From Oscillospiraceae bacterium (GTDB lineage: Bacteria > Bacillota > Clostridia > UBA1381): 14,665 bases of DNA. Within the stretch, counting starts at the first letter, position 1; each line of letters begins with the position of its first letter. Positions 13,652 to 14,665 of this stretch are shown in pieces. The stretch lies in the NCBI GenBank assembly GCA_015068545.1, contig SVKH01000024.1, positions 1 through 14,665 of the forward strand, in the 5' to 3' direction. The position numbers and the translations under genes are program-made. The notes under the pieces were generated by a model that had not been told where the DNA came from, searched no databases, and was given only the letters and a program-made list of their open reading frames with translations.

Positions 13652-13741
13652 TCAACTTATTGAGCCACCCTTTTTTCGCAAGATTTCTCTTTTGAAGTCA
13701 GAACGCAATTTGTATAATTTACTAGGATTTTCCGTCAGCAT
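13652..13741 (-). CDS. Possible 29-residue small protein upstream of hydE
   Basis: A reading frame starts at the ATG at 13741, the first ATG after the strong promoter at 13767-13795. It begins MLTENPSKLYKLRSDF and ends KKGGSIS, giving a basic, soluble peptide with no Cys, no signal and no membrane segment. A hairpin with a moderate U tail follows 6 bases after its stop. The nearest ribosome-site candidate (AAAGGA) is 13 bases from the ATG, which is too far to be ideal. I recognise no family. It could instead be chance coding within a small RNA or hydE leader. Confidence 0.3.
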   Translation of the reverse strand: MLTENPSKLYKLRSDFKREILRKKGGSIS

Positions 13742-13766
13742 CGCTTTTGGATTATCCTTTTGAAAT

Positions 13767-13795
13767 ATTATAACATATAAAAGGGTGATTTTCAA
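13767..13795 (-). promoter_or_regulatory. Sigma-A promoter with extended -10, upstream of the hydE region
   Basis: Minus strand TTGAAA (13795-13790), a 17-base spacer, TATAAT (13772-13767) with an upstream TGT giving an extended -10. Initiation near 13760 is about 250 bases before hydE, so the transcript would carry a long leader containing the small reading frame and both hairpins. The gap between this promoter and the glycosyltransferase stop (13796-13830) is AT-rich, and I see nothing else in it. Confidence 0.8.
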
Positions 13796-13830
13796 TAGTT
13801 TTATACGAAAATTAATAGTGTGTGTTTGGT

Positions 13831-14665
13831 TCAAAGCGAAGTGTTCTGCGCGTTTATAACATTTCCATCAATTATAGTGGATTCTATAATATACTTAGGT
13901 CTATGCTTGGTTTCAAGATATATCTTGCCCACATATTCGCCTACAACGCCTAGCATAAGTAGCTGTAGCCCGCCAAGAGCCCAGATGGAAACACCAAGAC
14001 TTGCCCAACCGCTTACTGTGTTGCCAATGGACCATTCATATATGCAGTAAACCAGCATAGCAAGGCTTACCAAAAAGGATAGAACGCCAAAGACCAGTGC
14101 CATTTTTATAGGTCGTACGCTAAAGGACGTGATACCCTCCAGTGCAAAACTACACATTTTCATAAACGGGTATTTGGATTTTCCTAGCGTGCGTTTTTGC
14201 CTTGTGTACTCAACAGTGGTGCTTTTGAATCCGATTTGCGGAATTATTCCGCGCAGGAATGTGTTCACCTCATCGAATTGGGAAAGTGCCTCGATTGCCC
14301 TTTTGCTCATAAGCCTATAATCGGCGTGGTTAAATACTATGTCCACACCCATAAATTTCATAAATTTATAAAAGCCTTCCGCAGTAAACCGTTTAAAAAA
14401 GGTGTCGCTTGTTCGGTCATTTCTGACACCATAGACAATGTCATTTCCGTTATAAAACTCATCGATGAAATTTTCTATAACAGATATATCGTCCTGCATA
14501 TCCGCATCCATGGAAATAACGGCATCGGCGTAATCTTTTGCCGTCATAAGCCCTGCAAGCAGTGCATTTTGGTGTCCGCGGTTTCGTGACAAATTGACCA
14601 AGGCAAAGATAGAGTCTTTTTGACATAAATCTTTGATTATCTGGTAGGTTTTGTCTTTTGAGCCA
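13831..14665 (-). CDS. Polyprenyl-phosphate glycosyltransferase, family GT2 (DPM1/GtrB-like), 5' end missing
   Basis: Transfers a sugar from a nucleotide donor to a polyprenyl (undecaprenyl) phosphate carrier at the cytoplasmic face of the membrane, for later use in cell-surface modification. About 277 C-terminal residues are visible; the frame stays open to the right edge, with GSKDKTYQII (a DGS-type GT-A motif) at its visible beginning. VNLSRNRGHQNALLAG, the acidic metal site SMDADMQDD, NHADYRLMS and KRTLGKSKYPFMKM follow in the order of the GtrB/CsbB/YkcC group. Two hydrophobic helices (IKMALVFGVLSFLVSLAMLV, and a second around LGGLQLLMLGVVGEY) sit near the C-terminus. A TTG at 14601 is only an internal codon, not the start. 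The donor sugar cannot be told. Confidence 0.92.
   Translation of the reverse strand, partial: GSKDKTYQIIKDLCQKDSIFALVNLSRNRGHQNALLAGLMTAKDYADAVISMDADMQDDISVIENFIDEFYNGNDIVYGVRNDRTSDTFFKRFTAEGFYKFMKFMGVDIVFNHADYRLMSKRAIEALSQFDEVNTFLRGIIPQIGFKSTTVEYTRQKRTLGKSKYPFMKMCSFALEGITSFSVRPIKMALVFGVLSFLVSLAMLVYCIYEWSIGNTVSGWASLGVSIWALGGLQLLMLGVVGEYVGKIYLETKHRPKYIIESTIIDGNVINAQNTSL

Noticed and set aside
13655..13680. T-box-like AAGGGTGGC string upstream of hydE
   Set aside because: Only the first bases match AGGGTGGNACCGCG; the ACCGCG part and the antiterminator context are missing.
13652..13834. 60-residue version of the small reading frame starting at 13834
   Set aside because: Its start lies upstream of the promoter and overlaps the end of the glycosyltransferase gene; only the part from the ATG at 13741 could be on the transcript.
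14197..14589. 130-codon plus-strand frame opposite the glycosyltransferase
   Set aside because: The opposite strand carries clear GT2 motifs in order; this frame has low-complexity, unrecognisable content.
1..14665. tRNA, rRNA, CRISPR array, intact insertion sequence or prophage genes
   Set aside because: None was seen: no spaced direct repeats, no transposase or integrase motifs, and no cloverleaf-like sequence in the intergenic stretches.

Overview
The window comes from a low-GC Gram-positive anaerobe, most likely class Clostridia (Bacillota). The evidence is strong AGGAGG-type ribosome sites, near-consensus sigma-A promoters with 17-base spacers, a complete set of [FeFe]-hydrogenase maturases, and a DUF512/der/plsY/gpsA housekeeping operon. 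Most genes lie on the minus strand; one three-gene operon lies on the plus strand.

Layout. (1) 1-1110, minus: the promoter-proximal part of a methionine ABC importer operon, with metQ (lipoprotein receptor) first and the first 44 codons of metN running off the left edge. The MetQ protein is the most unusual item in the window. Its two halves are in the reverse of the canonical order, so it looks like a naturally circularly permuted substrate-binding protein that still has a normal lipoprotein signal and all the usual binding motifs. (2) 1189-1318: a 130-base palindromic element with 21-bp arms and a T-tract. It is either a MITE-like repeat or an unusual terminator/RNA. (3) 1401-2479, minus: asnA with its own promoter. 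(4) 2484-7508, minus: a tightly packed operon, DUF512 radical-SAM protein - der - plsY - gpsA - mntP, covering ribosome assembly, phospholipid synthesis and manganese export. It is driven by a perfect-consensus promoter. (5) 7519-9721, plus: a divergent operon, DUF1653 - DUF5662 - MATE transporter. It ends at a bidirectional terminator shared with the convergent hyd operon. (6) 9854-13516, minus: hydE-hydG-hydF, the three maturases that build the H-cluster of [FeFe] hydrogenase. No structural hydrogenase gene lies next to them. hydE appears to lack a conventional start codon. (7) 13517-13830: the hydE upstream region. It holds a strong promoter, a possible 29-codon reading frame and two hairpins. 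(8) 13831-14665, minus: the 3' part of a polyprenyl-phosphate glycosyltransferase with two C-terminal membrane helices.

The hyd genes cooperate as follows: HydG makes the Fe(CO)(CN) unit from tyrosine, HydE processes it, and HydF is the scaffold for the [2Fe] subcluster. PlsY and GpsA act consecutively on glycerol-3-phosphate: GpsA makes it and PlsY acylates it. No tRNA, rRNA, CRISPR array or intact insertion sequence was seen.
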